From a virus, in IMG/VR virus record IMGVR_UViG_3300034198_023098, positions 1 through 23,027 of that record: DNA of 23,027 nucleotides, one strand, 5' to 3'. Below, one piece after another: positions 5,080 through 11,758 of the stretch. Both the position numbers and the translations under genes were made by a program. Under the pieces are notes generated by a model. That model was not told where the DNA came from, searched no databases, and saw only the letters and a list, made by a program, of their open reading frames with translations. Position 1 is the stretch's first letter; each line of letters starts with the position of its first letter.

Positions 5080-5105
5080 AAACAACAAAGGGACAACTAT
5101 GTCCC
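5080..5105 (-). terminator. Intrinsic terminator ending the minus-strand block
   Basis: GGGACA (5090-5095) and TGTCCC (5100-5105) form a 6-bp G/C-rich stem with a 4-base loop; on the minus strand the stem is followed by TTTGTTGTT. It lies 45 bases after the stop of the 5150-5368 gene, the last gene of the block, so it fits as the operon terminator. Confidence 0.7.
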
Positions 5106-5149
5106 CCTGTTAAACTCCTTCACCCCTGACTAGCCTATTTAACCTCTTG

Positions 5150-5368
5150 TTAATTCGGGGTATCCTCACCTTTAAAAAACTTACCGTTTATGTATAGGTC
5201 ATAGTCTTTTATTTCTTGCATTCCTTCGTACTCAATCACCTGGACTTCGTATTCACCCAGTTTATAATTCCTAGTCTTTATACTCCCTACTGACCAACTT
5301 TGTACATTCATTTCTGTATGTGGTAAATTGTTTAGCATTAGATGTGTCAATAATACCCTGTTTTTCAT
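5150..5368 (-). CDS. Hypothetical protein (72 aa)
   Basis: Unrecognised. The second half is strand-rich with a turn typical of a small beta sheet (NYKLGEYEVQVIEYEG and DYDLYINGKFFKGED). Its ATG overlaps the stop codon of the 70-aa gene by one base, indicating translational coupling. It is the last gene before the intrinsic terminator at 5080-5105. Confidence 0.7.
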   Translation of the reverse strand: MKNRVLLTHLMLNNLPHTEMNVQSWSVGSIKTRNYKLGEYEVQVIEYEGMQEIKDYDLYINGKFFKGEDTPN

Positions 5369-5580
5369 TAGCTTACTTCTTTATAAGTGTACTTTCTATT
5401 TTTTCTAGCTAGTTCTTTTGCTTCATTCTCCTTCCATGTTTCTATGTGGTCTAGTGCTTTTTCTTCTGTTTTGTAGTGATACATAGATTCCATCCATAGA
5501 CTCCACCAGTTAGGTTTACACTCTGCTACGTAATAGGTAGTACCATCGTAGCCTACATAGCTTTTTATTCTGTATTTCAT
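5368..5580 (-). CDS. Hypothetical protein (70 aa)
   Basis: Unrecognised. It starts with beta-strand pattern MKYRIKSYVGYDGTTYYVAE, a Trp-rich middle (NWWSLWMESMYHY) and a charged C-terminal helix (HIETWKENEAKELARKNRK). This layout is common in small phage accessory proteins. It overlaps the 61-aa gene by four bases (ATGA) and the 72-aa gene by one, so the three are a coupled set. Confidence 0.72.
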   Translation of the reverse strand: MKYRIKSYVGYDGTTYYVAECKPNWWSLWMESMYHYKTEEKALDHIETWKENEAKELARKNRKYTYKEVS

Positions 5581-5762
5581 ATTCTGTTAATTAAATCTTC
5601 TTCATCATAGTTAGGCCTGGAGCTTTCCTCTAGGGCCTTTAGTACATCTAGGATAGCTTCTGCCTCTATGGTTGCTTCAGACATAGGTCTGTCTTTGTTG
5701 TTATTCAGTTTTACAAGAGCCTGGGCTCTTATAGTATTGAATAGATTTTCGTCTATGTACAT
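5577..5762 (-). CDS. Hypothetical acidic helical protein (61 aa)
   Basis: Unrecognised. Predicted to be mostly helical and acidic (EATIEAEAILDVLKALEESS, then DEEDLINRI). The TGA stop overlaps the next ATG as ATGA. It is the first gene after the inverted repeat at 5797-5835. Confidence 0.65.
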   Translation of the reverse strand: MYIDENLFNTIRAQALVKLNNNKDRPMSEATIEAEAILDVLKALEESSRPNYDEEDLINRI

Positions 5763-5796
5763 ATCCCCTACCCCCCTTTTTTTATTGTTAAAATAT

Positions 5797-5835
5797 CAAA
5801 GGGGATTTTACCTTTGAAAGGCTATTTCCCCTTTG
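5797..5835 (-). terminator. Nested inverted repeat between SPFH gene and downstream trio
   Basis: CAAAGGGGA (5797-5805) pairs with TCCCCTTTG (5827-5835), 9 bp; inside it CCTTT (5811-5815) pairs with AAAGG (5817-5821). On the minus strand it follows the SPFH stop by 19 bases and is followed by ATATTTTAAC, so it may be a partial terminator that lowers expression of 5150-5762, or an operator. Confidence 0.5.
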
Positions 5836-5854
5836 AAAAAATTTTTGGAAAATT

Positions 5855-6718
5855 TTACTTGATGTTGAGAATCATTCCTGATCCACCACCTGTTACTGTA
5901 GGTAATACTCCATTCCAGCGTTGTGCTTTTACAAGCTCAATGTATTGAGGTGATTGACGTAATGCTTCTTGTTTAACTGTGATTTCTTTAGCTTCTGCTA
6001 AGGCTTCAATCACTCTTGATGCACTGTCACCTCTTGCTTTTGCTATACGCTTATTAGCTTCAGCTATACTGCTTTGTAGTTCTGTTACAGCACGTTCAGC
6101 ATCTTGCTTTGCTTGTATCTTAGAAGCGATAGACTTAGCCAGATTAGGGTCTGTAGGTGTAGGTTGCTTTAGTACACTGAACATAAGTGTGATACCTTGT
6201 GGTTCTAATTGTTTATTCAGTAGGTCATTTACAGCATGCTCATAAGCCGGTAGGTTTATTAGTATACTATCTACAGTGATAGTACCGGATACATCCTGCA
6301 TAGCTCTTCTTACTGTGTTTCTTAGAAACCCATTAGTAATGGTCTTTAGGTTGTCTGTTTTATATTTCAGGTATAGCTTAGAGGCTTTATTGGGTATAAT
6401 CTGATAGTTAACACCTACATCCATCTTAAAGCCGGCACCTCCGCTACATGCTACTGTGATTGCTTCATCAGTTGGGCTACCTTCTGTTTCACTTTCAGTC
6501 CATACTACGTGTTCCTGTGTTGTTGGTAACGTTACGATGTAACTACCACCTGGCATGTAAAACTGCCAACCTGTTAATAGTGGTAAACTATCTATGCCTC
6601 TATAATCACCGGCATTGTCAATTCGAAATCCTACTTCAGTTGGAGATATTCTCGTCATACAACTGGTTAAACTACTCATTAGCATAATGAATGCTAGAAA
6701 ACTTACGATGTTTTTCAT
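5855..6718 (-). CDS. SPFH / prohibitin-like lipoprotein (287 aa)
   Basis: SPFH-domain proteins (prohibitin, stomatin, HflK/HflC) form ring or cage assemblies at membranes and often control membrane proteases. Here residues 1-20 are a lipoprotein signal ending L-T-S-C (Cys20), so the protein would be lipid-anchored on the periplasmic side rather than spanning the membrane. Residues about 25-200 fit the SPFH fold, 205-255 are an Ala/Lys/Glu coiled coil (SKIQAKQDAERAVTELQSS and on), and the end has the WNGVLP...GGGSG pattern common at prohibitin-like C-termini. No Bacteroidetes surface-export signal is seen after Cys20. It stands upstream of the small trio and downstream of two small membrane proteins, suggesting an envelope-acting module. 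The family call is strong; the role in the phage (membrane-protease control, superinfection exclusion) is inferred. Confidence 0.85.
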   Translation of the reverse strand: MKNIVSFLAFIMLMSSLTSCMTRISPTEVGFRIDNAGDYRGIDSLPLLTGWQFYMPGGSYIVTLPTTQEHVVWTESETEGSPTDEAITVACSGGAGFKMDVGVNYQIIPNKASKLYLKYKTDNLKTITNGFLRNTVRRAMQDVSGTITVDSILINLPAYEHAVNDLLNKQLEPQGITLMFSVLKQPTPTDPNLAKSIASKIQAKQDAERAVTELQSSIAEANKRIAKARGDSASRVIEALAEAKEITVKQEALRQSPQYIELVKAQRWNGVLPTVTGGGSGMILNIK

Positions 6719-6748
6719 CTTTTTTGTTTTTTTTTTAATTGTTAATTA

Positions 6749-6982
6749 CTATTTGTTGAAAAATTTTTCTGATTTTTTACGTACTAGCCTGAATAGTAAT
6801 ATCACTGGCAGAAAGATAGGCCAGAGTATGGAACCTATACCCGCTAAAAGCATATAACCTAATTCCCAGGTGTTACCGTACTCATCCCAGTATTTACTAT
6901 CACCTTTTTTACTGTCCATAAATGCAAAGAAGCACCCTAAATGTACTATTACCAATACTATGTATATTATCAGTATTATCAT
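6749..6982 (-). CDS. Two-segment membrane protein (77 aa)
   Basis: A hydrophobic N-terminus (IILIIYIVLVIVHLGCFFAF), a polar loop (MDSKKGDSKYWDEYGNTWE) and a second hydrophobic span (LGYMLLAGIGSILWPIFLPVILLF) ending basic (RLVRKKSEKF). A hairpin inner-membrane protein with both ends probably cytoplasmic, from the positive-inside rule. Overlaps the 85-aa gene by four bases. No known family; its partner is likely the neighbouring membrane protein or the SPFH lipoprotein. Confidence 0.75.
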   Translation of the reverse strand: MIILIIYIVLVIVHLGCFFAFMDSKKGDSKYWDEYGNTWELGYMLLAGIGSILWPIFLPVILLFRLVRKKSEKFFNK

Positions 6983-7236
6983 GATTTTTGCTTTTTATTT
7001 ATTCTTTGAATAAACCATTTAATGTAGTAATATCCACTTAAAAATACAAAGGTAAGTATCACTAATCCTGTGAAGTTAAGTATGTCGTTACTTGCGTTCA
7101 TTAGTGAAAAGGCTTCCCTTACTACCTTGTGTAGTATAAATAAAACTGCTATTACTTCAAGTGTCCTCAGATAGGACTTGGCTAATTTCTTTAACATTGA
7201 ATTAATATACCTTTTGTTTACTATAATTTTACCCAT
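6979..7236 (-). CDS. Two-segment membrane protein (85 aa)
   Basis: Hydrophobic spans at about 25-40 (LEVIAVLFILHKVV) and 52-72 (ILNFTGLVILTFVFLSGYYY) with basic flanks. The first ATG overlaps the 158-aa gene by 16 bases; a second ATG at 7197-7195 follows an A-rich leader more typical of Bacteroidetes starts, so the true protein may be 72 aa. It is four-base coupled to the 77-aa membrane protein. Unknown family. Confidence 0.7.
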   Translation of the reverse strand: MGKIIVNKRYINSMLKKLAKSYLRTLEVIAVLFILHKVVREAFSLMNASNDILNFTGLVILTFVFLSGYYYIKWFIQRINKKQKS

Positions 7237-7697
7237 TTTTGAGTTTTTACCATCTCGTCTATGTAGTCTTGGGTGTAGTTTACACTTTCTGATATTTTCA
7301 CTTCGGCCATTCCACTATATGTGGATGAACCTATGTTTGTACCTATGATAATTTTTCTATTCTTACTTGGATGTGTTTTATCCATGAAGTTACAGAAGGA
7401 GTAGTCAACTTCAGCTTTTTTAGCTGGTTCTACTTTTACATCTTCATGGAGTGCCTCTAGGTTTTTAAGCCTGTTCTCTAGCTCTGTTACCTTTTGTTTC
7501 AGGGCTGTTACTTCTGATTCTAACTCTTCTTCTTCTTCGCCTTGCAGGTCGAATAAGTCCAGGTAGTCAGCTAGATATTCTATCATGTCTGCTTCTTTTT
7601 CTGTCATTGGTTTCAATGAGTTAATTGCTTCATTTAATTCTTCTTCGAACTCTTTGTAAGAGCTGATGGTAGTCGTGTAGTTTTTGTTTGTATACAT
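7221..7697 (-). CDS. Coiled-coil protein (158 aa)
   Basis: Unrecognised. Residues about 50-95 form an acidic coiled coil (LESEVTALKQKVTELENRLK), which predicts a dimer or trimer; the C-terminal 60 residues look like a small mixed domain. A TATCTTTG promoter box 17-24 bases upstream of the ATG gives a very short leader. It opens the membrane-module genes and may be their soluble partner. Confidence 0.75.
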   Translation of the reverse strand: MYTNKNYTTTISSYKEFEEELNEAINSLKPMTEKEADMIEYLADYLDLFDLQGEEEEELESEVTALKQKVTELENRLKNLEALHEDVKVEPAKKAEVDYSFCNFMDKTHPSKNRKIIIGTNIGSSTYSGMAEVKISESVNYTQDYIDEMVKTQKWVKL

Positions 7698-7704
7698 GTT
7701 TATT

Positions 7705-7950
7705 TTATTTATGCAAAGATAGGTATTTTCTGATTACCAAAAATATTTCTTTTAGGTTTGTGAACCTAAACTCATTTTCATCTCTTATACTCATAAACCC
7801 AATAGTGAAGTAATGATCACTTTGGTATATTTCAGTTACTCTGTTACCATTTACAGTGTCTAAATATACCCATGGGTAATTAGATGACATGCCTATTTCT
7901 ATACCTATCTTACTTAGTCGTTCTCTCAAAGCTATTAATGGATGTCTCAT
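7705..7950 (-). CDS. Hypothetical protein (81 aa)
   Basis: No known domain assigned. The N-terminal helix (HPLIALRERLSKIGIEIGM) is followed by strands (WVYLDTVNGNRVTEIY, YFTIGFMSIRD) and a C-terminal helix (LKEIFLVIRKYLSLH): a compact alpha-beta fold. It overlaps the 72-aa gene by four bases. It looks like a small accessory protein of Bacteroidetes phages, but I cannot name its function. Confidence 0.75.
   Translation of the reverse strand: MRHPLIALRERLSKIGIEIGMSSNYPWVYLDTVNGNRVTEIYQSDHYFTIGFMSIRDENEFRFTNLKEIFLVIRKYLSLHK
7714..7741 (-). promoter_or_regulatory. Possible promoter for the coiled-coil gene
   Basis: Minus-strand TATCTTTG (7714-7721) fits TAnnTTTG; a TTTG lies at 7738-7741 with a 16-base spacer, shorter than the usual 19-22. 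It overlaps the 3' end of the 81-aa gene and sits 17 bases from the ATG at 7697. Confidence 0.45.
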
Positions 7951-8165
7951 ACACTAAAGAATGTTATTTTAGGGATTTCAGGGCCGGTTTGTTCATTTAT
8001 TAACTTTATTTCAGATACTCCCAGGACTGGGTATGGTTCATCCCCTAGTGATAGGTTTATGGGATTAAGGAAATCATAATATAACCAGTCCAGTTCTGCC
8101 TGGGTTGGAGGGGTACTTATGAAGTTTTCTCCTACATCTACCTTTAGTTTTAACTCTAGAAGCAT
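7947..8165 (-). CDS. Hypothetical protein (72 aa)
   Basis: Unrecognised. It begins with a strand (LLELKLKVDVGEN), has a Pro/Asp/Leu-rich middle (TQAELDWLYYDFLNPINLS) and a second strand (VLGVSEIKLINEQ). Overlaps the methyltransferase gene by ten bases at its start and the 81-aa gene by four at its end, so it is translationally coupled on both sides. Confidence 0.7.
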   Translation of the reverse strand: MLLELKLKVDVGENFISTPPTQAELDWLYYDFLNPINLSLGDEPYPVLGVSEIKLINEQTGPEIPKITFFSV

Positions 8166-8788
8166 CTTTTATATTTTATTACGTAGTCTGAATACTGCTT
8201 TGCTATTGCTTTCGCAATACCTGGGTAGGTCTTAGACCTTATTTTAGACCTTTCTGGGCTAGGTGGTACATTATGTGACCTAGCTACCCTACCTGATACT
8301 ACATCCGTAGGGCTTAGTATGGGTAGGTTCCTAGTCCATAGGCAGGTAGCCTTAACTTCCCCATGACCAAATTGCCATGGTTGTAGTATCTGATTAGGCT
8401 TACGGAAGGCACTACTCATCACTCCTATGGAGTTTTCTATTGCAATATGGGGAATATCGCAGTTATATAGCTTCATAAAGAACTCTATAGCCTCTTTTTG
8501 GGCTATTCTGCGAGGTTCTCCTACTAATACACCAGATTTACGCTCAGGCTGGTCTTTCAGCCATTTATTGGCTGTACAGGTCAAATAAGTGCAATCTGGG
8601 TGGAATATAGCTAAATCCCAGCAGTTTATCTTGATAACTTCGAGTACATCACCCTTAATATGCCATTCTGGGTGTCCACCTGAGCAATCTTGTAAGTCAT
8701 TACTGTATGCTTCGTGACCTAGTTCCCTGAATGCCTTTGCTATCTCTTGTGATTCTTCACAACCAATAAGTACTCTTAGTCTGTTCAT
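8156..8788 (-). CDS. DNA cytosine-5 methyltransferase-like protein (210 aa)
   Basis: Resembles the short phage cytosine methyltransferase family that transfers a methyl group from S-adenosylmethionine to DNA cytosine. Motif I-like start LRVLIGCEESQEIAKAF (cofactor loop), then HPDCTYL with Cys66 at the place of the catalytic Pro-Cys motif IV (here Asp-Cys), and IENSIGVM with Glu118-Asn119 for motif VI (usually Glu-Asn-Pro). The later FGHGEVKATCLW and PPSPERSKIRSKTYPGIA blocks are typical of this family. The Pro-to-Asp and Pro-to-Ser changes are unusual and leave activity uncertain. No partner restriction enzyme is evident, so an orphan enzyme protecting phage DNA is the simplest reading. Confidence 0.75.
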   Translation of the reverse strand: MNRLRVLIGCEESQEIAKAFRELGHEAYSNDLQDCSGGHPEWHIKGDVLEVIKINCWDLAIFHPDCTYLTCTANKWLKDQPERKSGVLVGEPRRIAQKEAIEFFMKLYNCDIPHIAIENSIGVMSSAFRKPNQILQPWQFGHGEVKATCLWTRNLPILSPTDVVSGRVARSHNVPPSPERSKIRSKTYPGIAKAIAKQYSDYVIKYKRCF

Positions 8789-8791
8789 TTA

Positions 8792-9454
8792 TTAAAAAGG
8801 TATATTTAACTTAGGGTAATATTTTAAAATCAAATCTCGGATAAACACAATGTCTTTTTTGTATCTTGTATAGTCTGAGTTATTAGTAAACTCATTTGGA
8901 CACACCCACCCTTCTATTTTTCCGTTGTATTTTATTACCTTCCAGTAATAATCTGGTACAGGTACATCCTTCATCTTTTCATTACCATATAAACATCCTG
9001 TATAGACATATATTGAGTCAAAATCAGGGGCAAGTTCTTTAAGTATATGCTGCTCTAAACGCTCATAAGGGTGCTCATTAAAGAAGGAATACTGCGGAGC
9101 TGTGTTTGTATACAACATAGATTCCTTTGCAGCTGTTAAGTCGAAATAGAATGCACTGTATGGAGCCAGGTGCCCTTTATCATATTTACCATTGTTCAGG
9201 TATTCCTTGTCAGTGGCTACCTGATACTTAGGGTTAATTAAAGGGTCTTGATGGAAAGATGCAACTGTCTTACGGTCTATCTTATTTGTACTCTTTTCAT
9301 GAGCAGTTGTCTGTATATACCAACTAATCAAAGGTGACTTAATACACGTGTCATATTCTAAGGTGTAATAACTGTGCTTTACAGTTATGGTGTGTTGTGC
9401 AAAAAGTATTGTGCAAAAAATGCACATTGCAAATGTTAATAGCATCTTTTTCAT
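8792..9454 (-). CDS. Exported DNA/RNA non-specific endonuclease (220 aa)
   Basis: Belongs to the endonuclease G / NUC1 family (beta-beta-alpha metal, HNH-like), which cuts DNA and RNA without sequence preference. Motif YDKGHLAP (Asp92-Lys-Gly-His95) is the DRGH catalytic site with Lys for Arg; Asn117 in TNTAPQ and Asn126-Glu127 with the following Glu/Arg helix give the metal site. Residues 1-20 (MKKMLLTFAMCIFCTILFAQ) are a signal peptide, so the enzyme should act in the periplasm or outside, not on host DNA in the cytoplasm. No inhibitor gene is seen next door, which export would make unnecessary. Likely roles are scavenging nucleic acid or destroying DNA injected by competing phages; inferred. 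Confidence 0.88.
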   Translation of the reverse strand: MKKMLLTFAMCIFCTILFAQHTITVKHSYYTLEYDTCIKSPLISWYIQTTAHEKSTNKIDRKTVASFHQDPLINPKYQVATDKEYLNNGKYDKGHLAPYSAFYFDLTAAKESMLYTNTAPQYSFFNEHPYERLEQHILKELAPDFDSIYVYTGCLYGNEKMKDVPVPDYYWKVIKYNGKIEGWVCPNEFTNNSDYTRYKKDIVFIRDLILKYYPKLNIPF

Positions 9455-9505
9455 TGTTTTCTTTTTTACTAATATTCAATTACTTTATAATTTATAGTTT
9501 TAATT

Positions 9506-9775
9506 TTATTGTGCGTGTTTTTCAATAGCAGCTCTCCACTTCTCGTAGAGTGCTCCGGCTATAAATGAATTAATTACTGTCTGCTGGTCTTCACCGGCAT
9601 CTAGGTCTAGGTAGTATTCTACGGCTACTTTGTTTAACACCTCATCCCTTAGCTTTTCATCTAGGTACTTATACCTTTCTCTGATGAGCTCTATCTGATC
9701 TTTTGTTTGCCCGCCTAGTTCTTTTTCTAGGACGGGCTTTATTCTACCTTGTAGTTTTTCTTTTATTAATGACAT
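9506..9775 (-). CDS. Hypothetical helical protein (89 aa)
   Basis: Unrecognised. All-helical, charged (LKEKLQGRIKPVLEKELGG... type pattern) with a C-terminal segment EKWRAAIEKHAQ. I choose the ATG at 9775-9773. The frame can be extended to a TTG at 9799, but that TTG is part of the promoter -7 box at 9797-9804 and would lie upstream of the expected transcription start near 9790, so it cannot be used from this promoter. Confidence 0.7.
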   Translation of the reverse strand: MSLIKEKLQGRIKPVLEKELGGQTKDQIELIRERYKYLDEKLRDEVLNKVAVEYYLDLDAGEDQQTVINSFIAGALYEKWRAAIEKHAQ

Positions 9776-9796
9776 ACTGTATCTATTTTTTTGATG

Positions 9797-9827
9797 CAAA
9801 TGTATTGATTAAGACTCTTTAACCAAA
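9797..9827 (-). promoter_or_regulatory. Bacteroidetes-type promoter for the 89-aa gene
   Basis: TTTG (9824-9827, minus strand), 19-base spacer, TACATTTG (9797-9804). This is a near-ideal TTTG/TAnnTTTG pair. It sits in the 3' end of the 106-aa gene and its 5' gap and settles the start codon of the downstream gene. Confidence 0.75.
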
Positions 9828-10129
9828 ATATATTTTTCCTTAATCATAAAATCCCATAATGAATCCAAATCCCAATATAAAGGTTCTTCAGTCTCTGAAT
9901 CCCAGCACATAGGCTTCTCACGAGAGTATACTTCTTTCCTACTCATCTCAAAATTAGATACATGGTCCCACCCAAATTTTCCAAATAATTCTTCACCTAA
10001 TAATTCTATTATAAGGTAGAACTCATTGTCGTAGTCTATCAAGTCTACACCGTTCTTGTAAAGGTTACTGTACCTTTCTGATATACCCTGTTGTAACTTA
10101 AAATACTCTTTAAATTTCTCTTTTGTCAT
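9809..10129 (-). CDS. Hypothetical acidic protein (106 aa)
   Basis: Unrecognised. Mostly helical, aromatic and acidic (LIDYDNEFYLIIELLGEELF, then EPLYWDLDSLWDFMIKEKYI). It overlaps the HicB-domain gene by four bases (ATGA-type junction), so the two are made together. The acidic, Trp-rich surface could suit a protein- or DNA-mimicking inhibitor, but that is speculation from composition. Confidence 0.72.
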   Translation of the reverse strand: MTKEKFKEYFKLQQGISERYSNLYKNGVDLIDYDNEFYLIIELLGEELFGKFGWDHVSNFEMSRKEVYSREKPMCWDSETEEPLYWDLDSLWDFMIKEKYILVKES

Positions 10130-10560
10130 AATTCATCGATTGTTTGTAAATAATCTTCTACTGCTTGTTCAAAATCTTTTATCAACTCTTCGAAGGATTC
10201 TCCTTCTGCTCTGATGTATGTCACACTATCTATACCTACTGCCTTAGCATGCCACAACTCCTCTGATTCATCATACTCAGCAATACCCTTAAACCCTTTG
10301 TGCTCTAATTCACCAAAGCCTCCACGATTGGAATTGTAGTACTCGTCTACCGAATCATAAAAAGGTTTATTCAATTTCTTCAGGAGAGTACCTAATTCAA
10401 GCAGTACATAATCACTATAACAACCTTCACCCGGCTCAGGCCAGAAGCCGTAACAACCATCTACATCTAGGGCAAATTTACCAAAAATATCACCAGATTT
10501 TATAACCTTCACTTCGTAGTAATTACCTTTGTCTACTTCTTCTAATTCAAATAGTGCCAT
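10126..10560 (-). CDS. HicB-like domain protein with extra N-terminal domain (144 aa)
   Basis: Residues about 90-140 follow the HicB antitoxin pattern: G-F-K-G-I-A-E-Y-D-E-S, then VGIDSVTYIRAEGESFEEL and a helix FEQAVEDYL. HicB proteins neutralise the HicA RNA-cleaving toxin and often carry a DNA-binding tail. Here the domain is C-terminal to about 80 residues of a different, strand-rich region (GNYYEVKVIKSGDIFGKF, DVDGCYGFWPEPGEGCYSD). No HicA-type gene lies beside it; the neighbours are an unknown acidic protein and the T5orf172 protein. It could be an orphan antitoxin blocking a host toxin; that is inference. Confidence 0.7.
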   Translation of the reverse strand: MALFELEEVDKGNYYEVKVIKSGDIFGKFALDVDGCYGFWPEPGEGCYSDYVLLELGTLLKKLNKPFYDSVDEYYNSNRGGFGELEHKGFKGIAEYDESEELWHAKAVGIDSVTYIRAEGESFEELIKDFEQAVEDYLQTIDEL

Positions 10561-10566
10561 GTTATC

Positions 10567-11049
10567 CTATTTTGTTAAATATTTCTGACCTAATTCTTTT
10601 ATTACTTCAATAGCTCTTTCAGAGCTTATCTCAAACCCTTCTCTGCGCGGAGATACACGGGTTCCGCGATCTTCTAAGTACTGGTGTACTTCTTTCTCTA
10701 GCATGAATGCATTTCCAACTTTCAGACTATATACAGGATACCAAGGTGTGATACTACTAGTCTGTGAAGATAATTCCCTAGCACGTTGTGTGACACTAGT
10801 TGTGGTTGCTCCCACTTTAACCGTATTTGGGATTGAGGGGTTCACCATCACATACACCCATTGGGGTTTTAATACTGAATTGGTTGGATCTGTAAAACTT
10901 TCTCCAAAATATGTGACATTCTCCCAAGGGTGTGGGTCTGTCTCTGTTAGAGTGAAGGCTACTGCACAATCCATACTATATCTGAAATCCTTCTCAGGAT
11001 TCAGCAGCCGGTAATTCTTTGACTCTTCGTGGGTGATTCTTTTTATCAT
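10567..11049 (-). CDS. T5orf172 / GIY-YIG-like domain protein (160 aa)
   Basis: Residues about 62-155 match the T5orf172 family, a GIY-YIG-related nuclease fold: WVYVMVNPSIPNTVKVGATT (the YV...VKVG pair replacing GIY-YIG), then QRARELSSQTSSITPWYPVY, a VHQYL helix with His, and REGFEISSERAIEVI. Family members are DNA-binding or nuclease modules in phages. The first 60 residues are a separate segment without known match. It has its own well-formed promoter at 11066-11097, and its ATG lies about ten bases after the predicted transcription start. Whether it still cuts DNA is not decided by sequence alone. Confidence 0.78.
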   Translation of the reverse strand: MIKRITHEESKNYRLLNPEKDFRYSMDCAVAFTLTETDPHPWENVTYFGESFTDPTNSVLKPQWVYVMVNPSIPNTVKVGATTTSVTQRARELSSQTSSITPWYPVYSLKVGNAFMLEKEVHQYLEDRGTRVSPRREGFEISSERAIEVIKELGQKYLTK

Positions 11050-11065
11050 AACTCATTGTTTTCAG

Positions 11066-11097
11066 CAAAGATAATGTGATTACTCAACTTCCTCAAA
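11066..11097 (-). promoter_or_regulatory. Bacteroidetes-type promoter for the T5orf172 gene
   Basis: TTTG (11094-11097, minus strand), 20-base spacer, TATCTTTG (11066-11073). It overlaps the 3' end of the MmcB-like gene and leaves a leader of only about ten bases. Confidence 0.75.
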
Positions 11098-11724
11098 ATT
11101 TATTTTTTCATCCGAGTCTGTATCTTCAAATAACAGCTCAAAGTTACCTAGTAACATCTGCCTATACCTCCAGGCTAACTTCCTGAATATCCTATCCTTC
11201 ACCTTACTATATACATCATTCTTATGTATGAATGGTGCCTCTTTAGTTATGGTACAGGTAAGATTACCTTCCTCATCTCTTATAGCCTCTATGAGACCTG
11301 CGTATTTTGGTACCTCAGAGCTTAATAGCAGCCCTCTGGGCGCACAGTAATAGAATTTGTTAGGGATTATCTCCCAGGAGGTTCCTTCGAGCAATAGCTT
11401 ATGTTTCTTAGGTTTCCCAGTGATATCCTCAGCAAAGTCACTCCGGCTCACCTTCACCTCAATCTCACCTAGGTAACCACTATCGAATAGGGTTACGAAG
11501 TCGTTTTCAAACTTGTCGTTAAACACATAACAATTATTTATCTGCACTTTATGATGCTGGAAGTAATTAGCTAAAGCCAATACCACCTCTTTAGTACCTA
11601 TATCCCCTTTCTTACCGCTTTTTATCCTCTGTTGGATAGATTGCTTCACTCTAGGCCTATACTGGCTAGAATCGTCCGGTTTCGGCTCTTTTACTAATTT
11701 ACTGAAATCTATTAGTGAATTCAT
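11080..11724 (-). CDS. MmcB / PD-(D/E)XK-like nuclease-fold protein (214 aa)
   Basis: Residues about 40-150 resemble the MmcB family, a PD-(D/E)XK nuclease fold linked to DNA repair. Asp81 (TLFDSGYLGE) and Glu89-Val-Lys91 in GEIEVKVSRSDFAED provide the D...ExK pattern, followed by KKHKLLL, a FYYCAPRGLL strand and SEVPKYAGLI, the usual order in this family. The N-terminal 40 residues are basic and flexible and the C-terminus is acidic (FEDTDSDEKINFEEVE). It lies between the helix-turn-helix gene and the T5orf172 gene, so a DNA-processing role in early infection is likely; the substrate is unknown. Confidence 0.72.
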   Translation of the reverse strand: MNSLIDFSKLVKEPKPDDSSQYRPRVKQSIQQRIKSGKKGDIGTKEVVLALANYFQHHKVQINNCYVFNDKFENDFVTLFDSGYLGEIEVKVSRSDFAEDITGKPKKHKLLLEGTSWEIIPNKFYYCAPRGLLLSSEVPKYAGLIEAIRDEEGNLTCTITKEAPFIHKNDVYSKVKDRIFRKLAWRYRQMLLGNFELLFEDTDSDEKINFEEVE

Positions 11725-11758
11725 CTGCTGTCAATTTATATACCTTTTAATAGCATCG

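Larger units (their letters stand above)
4788..5149. other. AT-rich noncoding stretch with nested inverted repeats
   Basis: No credible gene; a 63-codon minus frame over 4741-4932 covers the promoter box and the nested repeat and has no protein-like character. The stretch holds TTTTTCGTAA twice, the nested inverted repeat at 4865-4910, three C-runs at 4930-4943, another TAGATTTG box without a partner at 4944-4951 (minus), and a nearly pure A/T segment at 4951-4982, which would melt easily. Confidence 0.5.

Noticed and set aside
9776-9799. TTG start extending the 89-aa protein to 97 aa
   Set aside because: That TTG is part of the promoter -7 box and lies before the expected transcription start.
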